A stretch of DNA of 64,000 nt from Paracoccus litorisediminis (GTDB lineage: Bacteria; Pseudomonadota; Alphaproteobacteria; Rhodobacterales; Rhodobacteraceae), in the NCBI RefSeq assembly GCF_009711205.1, contig NZ_WMIG01000011.1, positions 62,001 to 126,000 of the forward strand, in the 5' to 3' direction. Under the pieces are notes generated by a model. The model searched no databases. It saw only the letters and a list, made by a program, of their open reading frames with translations, and was not told where the DNA came from. A program made the translations under genes and the position numbers. Position 1 is the first letter of the stretch. Every line of letters starts with the position of its first letter. Of the stretch, positions 36,708 through 44,037 are shown in pieces.

Positions 36708-37394
36708 TTAATTCTGTCCCTGACGCCGCGTTTCGGCAAGGGAGCGCAGGAAGGCGGTCAGGTCCATGGTGTGGTGCTGGACGTGCGCGCCGTGGTCATG
36801 GGCGGGTGCAAACTGGTCGGGACCGCTGCGGCCTTTGCCGACCAGAACCGTGCGCATGCCCAGTAAATGCGGGGTTTCAAGGTTGCGGGGCTCGTCCTCG
36901 AACATAGCCGCGGTGGCAGGGTCGAAACCCGATGCCTGCATCACTGCGGCATAAGCGCGCGGGTCGGGTTTGGGCAGGAAGCCGGTGGTGTCGATGCCGT
37001 GGACCTCATCGAATACGGTCAGGCCTCGGCCCTCCAGCACGCGGGCGGCGTATTCGGTGTCGCCATTGGTATGCACGATCTTGCGCCCCGGCAGGTCCGA
37101 GATCAGCGCGGCAAGATCGGGGTCCGGCGTCAGATGCGAGAAGTCGATGTCATGGACCTCGCGCAGATAGGGCATCGGGTCGATCGCATGTTCGGCCATC
37201 AGCCCGGACAGCGTCGTGCCATGCTCGCGCCAGTAATGGTCGCGCAGGCGGCTGGCCTCGGCCTCGGGGACGCGCAACTCGCGCATGACATAGGTGGTCA
37301 TGCGACGCTCGATCTGATCGAAAAGCCGCATCTCGGGCGCGTAAAGCGTGTTGTCCAGATCGAAGATCCAGGTGGTCACATGATGAAAATCCAT
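36708..37394 (-). CDS. HAD-family pyrimidine 5'-nucleotidase
   Basis: The 228-residue HAD hydrolase has motif I IFDLDNTLYAPE (residues 10-21; the DxDNTLY form marks the Sdt1/phosphatase-like pyrimidine nucleotidase subgroup), motif II IVHTNGD and motif IV MFEDEPRNLETPHLLGM. It would dephosphorylate UMP, CMP or pyridine nucleotides in the cytoplasm. It lies 24 bases upstream of the small membrane protein gene on the same strand and is divergent from the GntR gene. Substrate is inferred from family. Confidence 0.88.
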   Translation of the reverse strand: MDFHHVTTWIFDLDNTLYAPEMRLFDQIERRMTTYVMRELRVPEAEASRLRDHYWREHGTTLSGLMAEHAIDPMPYLREVHDIDFSHLTPDPDLAALISDLPGRKIVHTNGDTEYAARVLEGRGLTVFDEVHGIDTTGFLPKPDPRAYAAVMQASGFDPATAAMFEDEPRNLETPHLLGMRTVLVGKGRSGPDQFAPAHDHGAHVQHHTMDLTAFLRSLAETRRQGQN

Positions 37395-37459
37395 ATGCGC
37401 TGCCTAAGCCCGCAGCAGGGCGCTTGCAATCCCGCGCGCGAAACAGGATCGTGCGCCGC

Positions 37460-38101
37460 ATGAAAGACGCCTATTCCCTGATCCTTTCCGCCATCGACAA
37501 CGGCATCTATCGCCCCGGCGACCGGCTGGTCGAATCCGAGCTGGCCGAGCGTTTCGGCGTCTCGCGGACCCCGGTACGCGAAGCGCTGCAGCGACTGGAA
37601 ACCCAGTCCATGCTGAAGCGCGACGGGCGCAGCCTGATCGTGGCCACACTGGATCACAACCAGTTGGCCGAGCTGTATACCGTTCGCGCCGAGCTTGAGG
37701 CTCTGGCCGCGCGCCTTGCCGCCCGCCATGCTACGCCCGAGGAAATCCGGGTGCTGGCCGGAATGGTCGATGAGGATCACAAGATCCTTGGCGATCCGCA
37801 GGCGCTGTCGCGTGCCAATCGGCGCTTTCACCATCAGATCCATCTGGCCTCGCACAACCGCTATCTGGTGCAGCAGCTGGACCTTGTGCATCGCAGCATG
37901 GCCCTGATGGCGCGCACGACGCTGGCGGCAAAGGGGCGCGACACGGTGACGCTGGACGAGCACCAGGAGATCGTCGATGCGATCACTCTCCGCGATGAGG
38001 CCCGTGCCGAGGCTGCCTTGCGCCGTCACATCTCAATGGCGTTCGAGACACGTCTGAAGGAAGAGGCCCGGCTGACCAGCGAGAGCAGCCCCGACGCATG
38101 A
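37460..38101 (+). CDS. GntR-family (FCD) transcriptional regulator
   Basis: This 213-residue repressor has a GntR winged helix (LVESELAERFGVSRTPVREA at about residues 25-44) and an all-helical FCD ligand domain with the metal-site pattern HHQIHLASHNRY and HISMAFETR. FCD regulators sense carboxylic acids or sugar acids. The ATG at 37460 is used; a GTG at 37451 is also open and closer to AGGA. It overlaps the AlkA gene by ATGA, an odd pairing of a metabolic regulator with a repair enzyme. Confidence 0.88.
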   Translation: MKDAYSLILSAIDNGIYRPGDRLVESELAERFGVSRTPVREALQRLETQSMLKRDGRSLIVATLDHNQLAELYTVRAELEALAARLAARHATPEEIRVLAGMVDEDHKILGDPQALSRANRRFHHQIHLASHNRYLVQQLDLVHRSMALMARTTLAAKGRDTVTLDEHQEIVDAITLRDEARAEAALRRHISMAFETRLKEEARLTSESSPDA

Positions 38102-38724
38102 TTCGGGTGATTCGCGGCTCGGCGGATCTGGACGAGGGCGCGGCCCATCTGGCGCGGGTCTGCCCGGTCTGGGCGCGGGTGCTGCCCCAGCTTGGTCCCT
38201 TGCCGCTGCGGCGCTGGGACGAAGGATTCGTGTCAATCCGCGATGCCGTGGTGTCGCAGCAGATTTCGACCCATGCCGCCAGTGCCATCGTCGCACGCAT
38301 GGTCGCGGCCGGGTTGGGCGATGAGGTAGGCATTGCGGCAGCCAGCGATGAGGACCTGCGCGCGACCGGCCTGTCGCGGTCCAAGATCCGCTACCTGCGC
38401 GGCATCGCCGGGGCGGGACTGGACTGGCCCGGCCTGCGCGATCTTTCCGACGAAGACGCCATTGCCGCGCTGACTTCCTTGCCGGGGATCGGGCGCTGGA
38501 CCGCTGAAATCTATCTGAAATTCGCGTTGGGGCGGGCGGATGTCTTTGCCGCCGCCGATCTGGCCTTGGCCGAGGCAGCGCGGCTGCTTTACGATCTGCC
38601 GGATCGGCCGGGGCCGCGGGCGCTGATCGAACTGGCCGAACCGTGGCGACCATGGCGTGCGGTTGCGGCACGCGGGCTCTGGGCCTATTACCGGCTGGCA
38701 AAAGGACGCGAGGGGGTCAGATGA
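38098..38724 (+). CDS. DNA-3-methyladenine glycosylase II family protein (AlkA-like)
   Basis: The 208-residue base-excision glycosylase has the helix-hairpin-helix LTSLPGIGRWTAEIYLKFALG followed by the catalytic aspartate region DVFAAADLALAEA (HhH-GPD fold), and the early VSQQISTHAASAIV motif. It removes alkylated purines from DNA. It lacks the extra N-terminal domain of E. coli AlkA, giving the compact form common in this group. Overlaps of four bases on both sides couple it to the GntR and esterase genes. Confidence 0.9.
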   Translation: MIRVIRGSADLDEGAAHLARVCPVWARVLPQLGPLPLRRWDEGFVSIRDAVVSQQISTHAASAIVARMVAAGLGDEVGIAAASDEDLRATGLSRSKIRYLRGIAGAGLDWPGLRDLSDEDAIAALTSLPGIGRWTAEIYLKFALGRADVFAAADLALAEAARLLYDLPDRPGPRALIELAEPWRPWRAVAARGLWAYYRLAKGREGVR

Positions 38725-39380
38725 CGCGGGAACTCAATGCAAAACGGACGGGACCGGCCAAGGCGGATTCGGTGGTCGTCTTCCTGCATGGCTATGGTGC
38801 GGATGGGGCCGACCTGCTGGGGCTGGCCGATCCGATGCAGCCGCATCTGCCGCGCACGGCATTTTATGCCCCGGACGCGCCGGAACGCTGTATCAACAAT
38901 CCGATGGGTTTCCAGTGGTTTCCGATCCCGTGGATGGACGGCTCGACGCCCGAGCAGGCCCGCGCCTCGGCCGAGGAATCATTCCGCGACATCAATGCTT
39001 TCCTTGATAAAGTTCTGAAAGACGAAGGTCTTGCGCCGTCGCGTCTGGCGCTGGTTGGTTTCTCGCAAGGCACGATGATGTCGCTGGAAGTCGCGCCACG
39101 CCGCGACGCGGAACTGGCGGGCGTTGTCGGCTTTTCGGGTCGGCTTCTGGACCCCGAGGCGCTGGCCCGCGACGTGAAATCCCGCCCGCCGATCCTGCTT
39201 GCGCATGGCGATCAGGACCCGGTCGTGCCTTTCGAAAGCATGGCGCTGGCTGCCGATGCGCTGGCTGGGGCTGGTTTCTCGGTCCGGACCCATGTGATGA
39301 AACGCACGCCGCACGGGATTTCGCCCGATGGGTTGTCGGTCGCTTTGGCCTTCCTGAGAGAGCGGTTTTCCGCGGGGTAA
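38721..39380 (+). CDS. Alpha/beta-hydrolase, phospholipase/carboxylesterase family
   Basis: The 219-residue hydrolase matches the acyl-protein thioesterase-like carboxylesterase family: VVVFLHGYGADGADL (oxyanion region, residues 18-32), nucleophile S115 in GFSQGTMM, aspartate in LAHGDQDPVVP (near 168) and histidine in TPHGISPDG (near 201). It probably cleaves short-chain esters in the cytoplasm. It is the last gene of the GntR-AlkA-esterase unit (ATGA overlap). Confidence 0.9.
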   Translation: MTRELNAKRTGPAKADSVVVFLHGYGADGADLLGLADPMQPHLPRTAFYAPDAPERCINNPMGFQWFPIPWMDGSTPEQARASAEESFRDINAFLDKVLKDEGLAPSRLALVGFSQGTMMSLEVAPRRDAELAGVVGFSGRLLDPEALARDVKSRPPILLAHGDQDPVVPFESMALAADALAGAGFSVRTHVMKRTPHGISPDGLSVALAFLRERFSAG

Positions 39381-39458
39381 CTTCATATCGCGCATAATTG
39401 CCCTTGAAGTCGCAGGGTCGGGGATTACCTTGGAATCAGTTAGCGAGGAGATTTTGCG

Positions 39459-39569
39459 ATGAATCTGATCCTGATGGCCCTGACCGCTGTCCTTCCTGCC
39501 GGGATGCTTCTGGCAATGGCGATGCGTCGGCCGCAAGCTCAGAAAGTCGTGGTACGCGCCCGCCGCTGA
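39459..39569 (+). CDS. 36-residue single-helix membrane peptide (unannotated small ORF)
   Basis: This short frame encodes a peptide of 36 residues: MNLILMALTAVLPAGMLLAM forms one hydrophobic helix followed by a basic tail (RRPQAQKVVVRARR). GCGAGGAG lies eight bases before the ATG, a better ribosome binding site than most genes here, and the positive-inside rule would put the tail in the cytoplasm. Its last 31 bases overlap the end of the convergent VOC gene. Function is unknown. Confidence 0.55.
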   Translation: MNLILMALTAVLPAGMLLAMAMRRPQAQKVVVRARR

Positions 39570-40000
39570 TCCACCCGCATCAGGCTCCATATCCGGGGTT
39601 CGGCCAATTCGATGGAATTGCCTGCCGGGTCCCGGAAATAAATCGATCTTCCCCCCTGCGGCCAGACGAAATCGGCCTCGATCCTGATGCCTGCGGCCTG
39701 CAGATGCTGCCGCCACGCATCCATCTGCGCATCCTCGACGCCAATGCAGAAGTGACCCTCGCCCTCGGCGCCATGCGGTGGAACGGGCACGGGTGATCCC
39801 GCGGTTGGCGGTCTGCGGGTTGCGTCCGGATTGAAGACCAGCAGGATCTGTTCCCCACATTGGAAAAACGCATGCCGATCGGGCTGATAGCCGATCCGGG
39901 GCAGGCCCATGACCTCAGTCCAGAACACCGACGCACGATCAAGATCGCGCGCATAAAGCGCGGTCTCCAGCGTGCCGATCAGGCTGGGTGGTTTCGCCAT
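39539..40000 (-). CDS. VOC-family (glyoxalase/bleomycin resistance) protein
   Basis: The 153-residue protein has the paired beta-alpha-beta-beta-beta modules of the vicinal oxygen chelate superfamily: TLETALYARDLDRASVFWTE and GEGHFCIGVEDAQMDAWRQH, ending in RSIYFRDPAGNSIELAEP. A metal site is suggested by E12, H in GHFCI and E in NSIELAE. The substrate is not evident; relatives are glutathione or thiol transferases, dioxygenases or resistance proteins. The ATG at 40000 is used rather than one 13 codons upstream. Confidence 0.87.
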   Translation of the reverse strand: MAKPPSLIGTLETALYARDLDRASVFWTEVMGLPRIGYQPDRHAFFQCGEQILLVFNPDATRRPPTAGSPVPVPPHGAEGEGHFCIGVEDAQMDAWRQHLQAAGIRIEADFVWPQGGRSIYFRDPAGNSIELAEPRIWSLMRVDQRRARTTTF

Positions 40001-40182
40001 GTCCCGATCCTGACATTGCGGTGACCGGAAAGCCAGCACCGCCTGATTGGAAGCAATGACCCTTGCCGCGGTTCACATCTGGCAAAACTTGCCGTGGCGC
40101 ATGAGGGATTTGGCGGACATCGCCTGTCACGTCGATGTCACGCATCGGGGTTAATGATTTGGCAGGACATATATTGAGGGTA

Positions 40183-40210
40183 TTGTCTGACTGCGGTCAC
40201 GATATATAGT
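40183..40210 (+). promoter_or_regulatory. Candidate promoter of the small RNA unit
   Basis: TTGTCT (40183-40188) and TATAGT (40205-40210) with a 16-base spacer lie in AT-rich DNA 180-210 bases after the VOC gene start. The predicted start site is near 40217. The stretch 40001-40182 before it holds no gene that can be supported. Confidence 0.5.
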
Positions 40211-40216
40211 TGTCCG

Positions 40217-40434
40217 CAAGACGTTCCGATGAATTACCCTGCACAGATAAGGCAGAGGGCCGATGCTGGACGACCTTGGAAAACTCAGGATGGTTCCCTT
40301 GCGCGAGTGGCGAGACTCGCGTCAAAGTCCGGGCTTCCCCCTTCCCGCGGTGGGAAAGGGCTACGAATCCATAGGCGTATACCCCAAGTTTCCACAAGAT
40401 TTCCCAAGGCGCGTGATTACCACGCGCCTTTTTC
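40217..40434 (+). ncRNA. Candidate small non-coding RNA or leader RNA, unassigned
   Basis: A unit of about 218 bases lies between a good promoter and a strong terminator in a 477-base stretch without a credible protein frame. Internal structure includes a closing helix CCTTGG (40274-40279) with CCAAGG (about 40404-40409), a GCGAGT...ACTCGC hairpin (near 40303-40320), and a CCCTTCCC...GGGAAAGGG hairpin (near 40340-40362). It does not match the conserved cores of SRP RNA, tmRNA, RNase P RNA, 6S RNA or common riboswitches as far as can be judged by eye. It may be a free RNA or an attenuated leader of the HNH gene. Confidence 0.5.
40406..40433 (+). terminator. Intrinsic terminator upstream of the HNH gene
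   Basis: AAGGCGCGTG (40406-40415) and CACGCGCCTT (40421-40430) form a perfect ten-base stem with a five-base loop, followed by TTT and C. No protein gene ends before it on this strand, which implies an RNA ending here. Confidence 0.88.
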
Positions 40435-40477
40435 ATTTCGCTCAGGACGGCGCACGCCCCCGGCCCGGAGGTAACGC

Positions 40478-41047
40478 ATGAACCTGCCGCTTCAGAACCT
40501 TCGGACGCTGATCCTGAACGCGGACATGCAGCCGCTCAGCTATGCACCGCTGTCGGTCTGCACCTGGCAGCAGGCCATCGTGTCGGTGTTTCAGGACCGG
40601 GTCGTGCAGGTGAAGGCCTATGACGATATCCAGATCCGCACCGCTGCCCGCGAATACGACGTTCCCGCCGTCATCGCGCTGAAGACCTTTCGCAAGCGCA
40701 AGCATGTCGCCTTCACCCGCTACAATGTGTTTCTGCGTGACGAATTCCGCTGCCAGTATTGCGGCAAGCGCTATCCGGCCCGCGACCTGACCTTTGACCA
40801 CATCGTGCCGCGCAGCAAAGGCGGACAGTCGAACTGGCTGAATATCGTGTCCTGCTGCAGCAAGGACAACCTGCGCAAAGGCAACAAGACTCCCGAGCAG
40901 GCCGGGCTGAAGCTGCTGCGTCCGCCCTTTGCCCCGACCTCGTATCAGCTTGATGCGGCAGCCATGCGCCTGCCGGGCGCGGCGGACCAGTTGCACCAGA
41001 CCTGGATGGACTTTCTGTACTGGGATGCCGAGCTGGAAAACCGGTGA
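40478..41047 (+). CDS. HNH endonuclease family protein
   Basis: The 189-residue protein carries an HNH nuclease core: CQYCGKRY zinc knuckle (near residue 90), LTFDHIVPRSKGG with the catalytic histidine (near 107-119), and a second cysteine pair in IVSCCSKDNLRKGN with the N and H/N positions. The N-terminal half (MQPLSYAPLSVCTWQQAIV) is a conserved extension in Rhodobacterales. Such solitary HNH proteins are widespread and their role is not clear; no methylase or phage gene lies nearby. CGGAGG precedes the ATG by six bases. Confidence 0.9.
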   Translation: MNLPLQNLRTLILNADMQPLSYAPLSVCTWQQAIVSVFQDRVVQVKAYDDIQIRTAAREYDVPAVIALKTFRKRKHVAFTRYNVFLRDEFRCQYCGKRYPARDLTFDHIVPRSKGGQSNWLNIVSCCSKDNLRKGNKTPEQAGLKLLRPPFAPTSYQLDAAAMRLPGAADQLHQTWMDFLYWDAELENR

Positions 41048-41439
41048 TTGCACAACTGAAACGATATGGCGTCTTTGCCGGAGGCTCTGCCTTTGGTGCG
41101 GTGGTCGATTACATCGTGACCCTGGTGGCGGTGCGCGCCTTGGGCATATCACCCGAAACGGCGCTGGCGCTGGCCATGGTTTTCAGCGCGACGGCGGTGT
41201 TTTTCTGGCATGAGCATCTGACCTTCGGATCGAAGGGCCAGCCGGGCCTGTCGCGCCGCTACATCCTGTTCATGCTGTGGAGCGTGGTCGTCTGGGGCAT
41301 GCGTGCAGGAATGCTGTTCCTGTTCCGTATGGCGGGCATGCCGCTATATGCTGCGCTGGCCCTGGCGATCGGCATTGCCTCGGTCGTCAATTACATCCTG
41401 TCATCGCGCGCGATTTTCCGCACCACCCATCAACGGTAA
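41044..41439 (+). CDS. GtrA-family membrane protein
   Basis: The 131-residue protein has four transmembrane helices and the GtrA pattern FAGGSAFGAVVDYIVTLVAV, FFWHEHLTFG and ASVVNYILSSRAIF. GtrA proteins help flip lipid-linked sugars made by GtrB-type transferases. The start is GTG overlapping the HNH stop (GTGA). It converges on a GtrB-like glycosyltransferase gene, with the two coding ends overlapping by 39 bases. Confidence 0.88.
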   Translation: MIAQLKRYGVFAGGSAFGAVVDYIVTLVAVRALGISPETALALAMVFSATAVFFWHEHLTFGSKGQPGLSRRYILFMLWSVVVWGMRAGMLFLFRMAGMPLYAALALAIGIASVVNYILSSRAIFRTTHQR

Positions 41440-42492
41440 CACGGTCTCGCCCGCAGGCTGCGGACGCGGTTGGACATCCACGGGCAGCACCGGCGGGATG
41501 CCGTAAAGGAAGGCGTCGCGATCCTTGCGGCGGGATGCGCCGGCCTCGGACCAGTGGATGTCGTCGACCAGAAACAGCGGGCGGCGCTTGGTTTCGTTGA
41601 AGATGCGGCCCAGATATTCGCCGATCACCCCCAAGGCGATCAGCTGCACGCCGCCCAGTAACAGGATGGTCAGAAACAGCGTCGGGAAACCCTGCACGTC
41701 CTCGCCGATCAGCAGGGTGCGGATCAGGTAATAGGCACCGCCGCCAAAGGCGAAAAGCGCGATCAGGAAGCCCAGATAGGTGGTCAGCCGCAGCGGAACC
41801 GTGGTGAATGAGGTGATCCCCTCGATCGAGAGGTTCAGAAGCTGGGCGTATTTCCACTTGCTCGTGCCCGAGAAGCGCGGCTCGCGCACGTAATCGACCG
41901 CACAGGACTTGAAGCCGACCCAGGCGAACAGGCCCTTCATGAAGCGATGCGCCTCGGGCAGGCGCAGCAGGGCGGATACCGCACGGCGGCTCATCAGCCG
42001 GAAATCCCCGACATTGGCGGGCAGGGGGACCGGGCCAAGGCGGCGCATCACGCGGTAGAAACCATGCGCGGTGGTCTTTTTCAGCCAGCTGTCGCCCTGT
42101 CTTTCGATCCGGCGGCCATAGACCACGTCATAGCCTTCGCGGTAGCGCTCAAGGAATGTCGGGATCAGGGCGGGCGGGTCTTGCAGATCGGCGTCGATGG
42201 CGATGACGGCATCGCCGGTGGCATGGCACAACCCGGCGGTCAGCGCGATTTCCTTGCCGAAATTGCGGCTGAAATTGACCACGGTGATATTGCGCTCGGC
42301 CTCGGCCAGTTCGTGCATCAACGCCAGAGTCCCGTCGCGGCTGCCGTCATTGACGAAGACGATCTCATAGGGCTGGCCTGCGCCGCGCATGACCTGCCCG
42401 ATGCGTTGCACGAACTCCCGCAGGCCGTCCTCTTCGTTGAAGCAGGGGCAGACGATGGAAACAAGGGTCAGGGGAGGCACGGTCTGGGACAT
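41401..42492 (-). CDS. GT2 glycosyltransferase, GtrB/dolichol-phosphate-sugar synthase-like
   Basis: The 363-residue enzyme has an N-terminal GT-A domain (SIVCPCFNEEDGL; nucleotide-sugar motif AIDADLQDPP near residue 100) and two C-terminal transmembrane helices, as in bactoprenol glucosyltransferase GtrB. It would move a sugar from UDP-sugar to undecaprenyl phosphate for GtrA to flip. The tail after the helices (FNETKRRPLFLVDD onward) is extended by about 50 residues, part of which overlaps gtrA on the other strand. The ATG at 42492 is chosen over one 16 codons upstream. Confidence 0.88.
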   Translation of the reverse strand: MSQTVPPLTLVSIVCPCFNEEDGLREFVQRIGQVMRGAGQPYEIVFVNDGSRDGTLALMHELAEAERNITVVNFSRNFGKEIALTAGLCHATGDAVIAIDADLQDPPALIPTFLERYREGYDVVYGRRIERQGDSWLKKTTAHGFYRVMRRLGPVPLPANVGDFRLMSRRAVSALLRLPEAHRFMKGLFAWVGFKSCAVDYVREPRFSGTSKWKYAQLLNLSIEGITSFTTVPLRLTTYLGFLIALFAFGGGAYYLIRTLLIGEDVQGFPTLFLTILLLGGVQLIALGVIGEYLGRIFNETKRRPLFLVDDIHWSEAGASRRKDRDAFLYGIPPVLPVDVQPRPQPAGETVLPLMGGAENRAR

Positions 42493-42671
42493 GACTTGGA
42501 CTGAACTTTCCTTGATTCGAAAAGAGTTGTCGCGATTCACATTGCAGAGACTGCTGAACTATGGGTCCATTCTGGCGATGATGAGGCGGTGAAGGAACCT
42601 GTCCTTTTTGCCATCGTTTTGCTGGTCGCACGCGCGTTCAGGCCGTGCGCAGGGCAGGCCATATGGCCCCT

Positions 42672-42833
42672 CTAGTGGTCCACGCGCACGACCAGATGCA
42701 CGATGGCGGCTGCGCTAAGCGCGATCAGTCCCGAAACGTAAAGCGGCACACCGATCGCGGTTACCAGCCAGATGGTCAGGCCCGCGGCCAGAATCACGGC
42801 AAGAAGCAGGATCAGGAAATGCGGAAGCGGCAT
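42672..42833 (-). CDS. 53-residue two-helix membrane peptide (unannotated small ORF)
   Basis: The frame encodes 53 residues with two hydrophobic segments (FLILLLAVILAAGLTIWLV at about 6-24 and YVSGLIALSAAAIVHLVV at 32-49) joined by a short turn. A perfect AGGAGG lies five bases before the ATG, and the frame ends in VDH then TAG. It is divergent from the radical SAM gene and shares the 121-base gap that holds an SOS box. No family is recognised. Confidence 0.65.
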   Translation of the reverse strand: MPLPHFLILLLAVILAAGLTIWLVTAIGVPLYVSGLIALSAAAIVHLVVRVDH

Positions 42834-42915
42834 GTCGACCTCCTATAGGTCGATTATGTGACTGAACGGCGTGAAGGAAAAGACCTTCGTGCCTGACGAA
42901 TGCGTCAATCGTGAT

Positions 42916-42930
42916 GTTCTTGATATGTTC
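42916..42930 (+). promoter_or_regulatory. LexA (SOS) box upstream of the radical SAM gene
   Basis: GTTC (42916-42919), a seven-base AT-rich spacer TTGATAT and GTTC (42927-42930) match the Rhodobacterales / alphaproteobacterial LexA consensus GTTC-N7-GTTC exactly. It ends 25 bases before the preferred start codon of the PA0069-like gene, where a repressor would block transcription. The motif is seen directly; LexA binding is inferred. Confidence 0.65.
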
Positions 42931-42954
42931 TTGCTTGCGGCGTATTCTGACCGC

Positions 42955-44037
42955 ATGACCCTGCCGCCGCGAAACCCTGATGAAATCCTGCGCGCCCGTG
43001 GGGCGGATACCCGCCCGGCTGGCCGATTCGAGCCATATCAGCAGGAACGCGAACATGACGGCTGGGATATCCCCGAGGAACAGGCACTGTTGCGAACCGA
43101 GGTCACCCAGGAACGCGCGCGTTCGATCATCGCGCGCAATGCCTCGCCCGACATTCCCTTCGACCGCTCGGTCAATCCCTATCGGGGCTGCGAACATGGC
43201 TGCATTTATTGCTTTGCCCGACCCAGCCACGCCTATCTGGGTCTGTCGCCGGGATTGGATTTCGAAACCAAACTGACCGCCAAGCCCAATGCGCCCGAAT
43301 TGCTGGCGGCCGAGATCGGGCGGCGCGGCTATGCGGTCGCGCCCATCGCCTTCGGGACGAATACCGACCCCTATCAGCCGCTTGAGGCCAAGATGGGGAT
43401 CATGCGCGGCTGTATTGAGGTTCTGTCGGCGTGGAACCACCCGATGAGCTTGGTGACGCGGGGGGCGACGGTGCTGCGCGATGTGGCGCTGCTGGGGGAC
43501 ATGGCGGCACGGCGGCTGGTCAGCACAGGCGTTTCGATCACGACACTGGACGCGGATCTGGCGCGTCAGATGGAGCCACGCGCCCCCGCGCCTGCCACCC
43601 GGCTGCGGATGATCGAGGCCTTGGCCCGCGCGGGTGTGCCGGTGCGGGTCATTACCGCGCCGATGATCCCGGTCCTGAACGAACATGAGATGGAGCGGAT
43701 CATGCAGGCGGCCCGCGACGCCGGGGCACATGCGGCCAGCATGATCCCGATCCGCCTGCCGCTTGAGGTGGCACCCCTGTTTCGCGATTGGCTGGAGCGT
43801 CACCATCCGGGCAAGGCTGCGCATGTCATGGCGCGCATTCAGGCCATGCGCGGCGGGCGCGACAATGATCCACGCTTTGGCGCGCGGATGCGCGGTGAAG
43901 GAGTCGAGGCCGAGTTGCTGCACCAGCGCTTCCGCCTCGCCCGTCGAAGGCTGGGGCTGGACAGCCCGCAGCCGGTGCTGGATCGCAGCCTGTTCGGGCC
44001 ACCGCCCCGCGCAGGCGATCAACTGTCGCTGTTTTAA
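42955..44037 (+). CDS. PA0069-family radical SAM protein (SplB-like)
   Basis: The 360-residue protein has a radical SAM cluster motif C79-x3-C83-x2-C86 in YRGCEHGCIYCFARPSH, the preceding FDRSVNPYRGC pattern and GTNTDPYQPLE, which place it in the PA0069 / spore photoproduct lyase-related family. It ends with the usual RRLGLD segment and a short tail. Function is unproven, but an SOS box 25 bases upstream points to DNA damage response. The ATG at 42955 is preferred because an upstream GTG (42871) would place the LexA box inside the coding region. Stop overlaps the convergent bmt gene. Confidence 0.9.
   Translation: MTLPPRNPDEILRARGADTRPAGRFEPYQQEREHDGWDIPEEQALLRTEVTQERARSIIARNASPDIPFDRSVNPYRGCEHGCIYCFARPSHAYLGLSPGLDFETKLTAKPNAPELLAAEIGRRGYAVAPIAFGTNTDPYQPLEAKMGIMRGCIEVLSAWNHPMSLVTRGATVLRDVALLGDMAARRLVSTGVSITTLDADLARQMEPRAPAPATRLRMIEALARAGVPVRVITAPMIPVLNEHEMERIMQAARDAGAHAASMIPIRLPLEVAPLFRDWLERHHPGKAAHVMARIQAMRGGRDNDPRFGARMRGEGVEAELLHQRFRLARRRLGLDSPQPVLDRSLFGPPPRAGDQLSLF

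Noticed and set aside
40321..40340. AAAGTCCGGGCTTCC resembling the conserved core of RNase P RNA
   Set aside because: The other conserved RNase P regions are missing and the unit is too short, so the match is coincidental.
40197..40436. A minus-strand frame of about 79 codons across the small RNA unit
   Set aside because: It has no ribosome binding site, reads through the terminator stem and has no similarity to a known protein.
42871..42954. Upstream GTG start for the radical SAM gene adding 28 residues
   Set aside because: The extra residues do not look like the family N-terminus and would place the LexA box inside the coding region.
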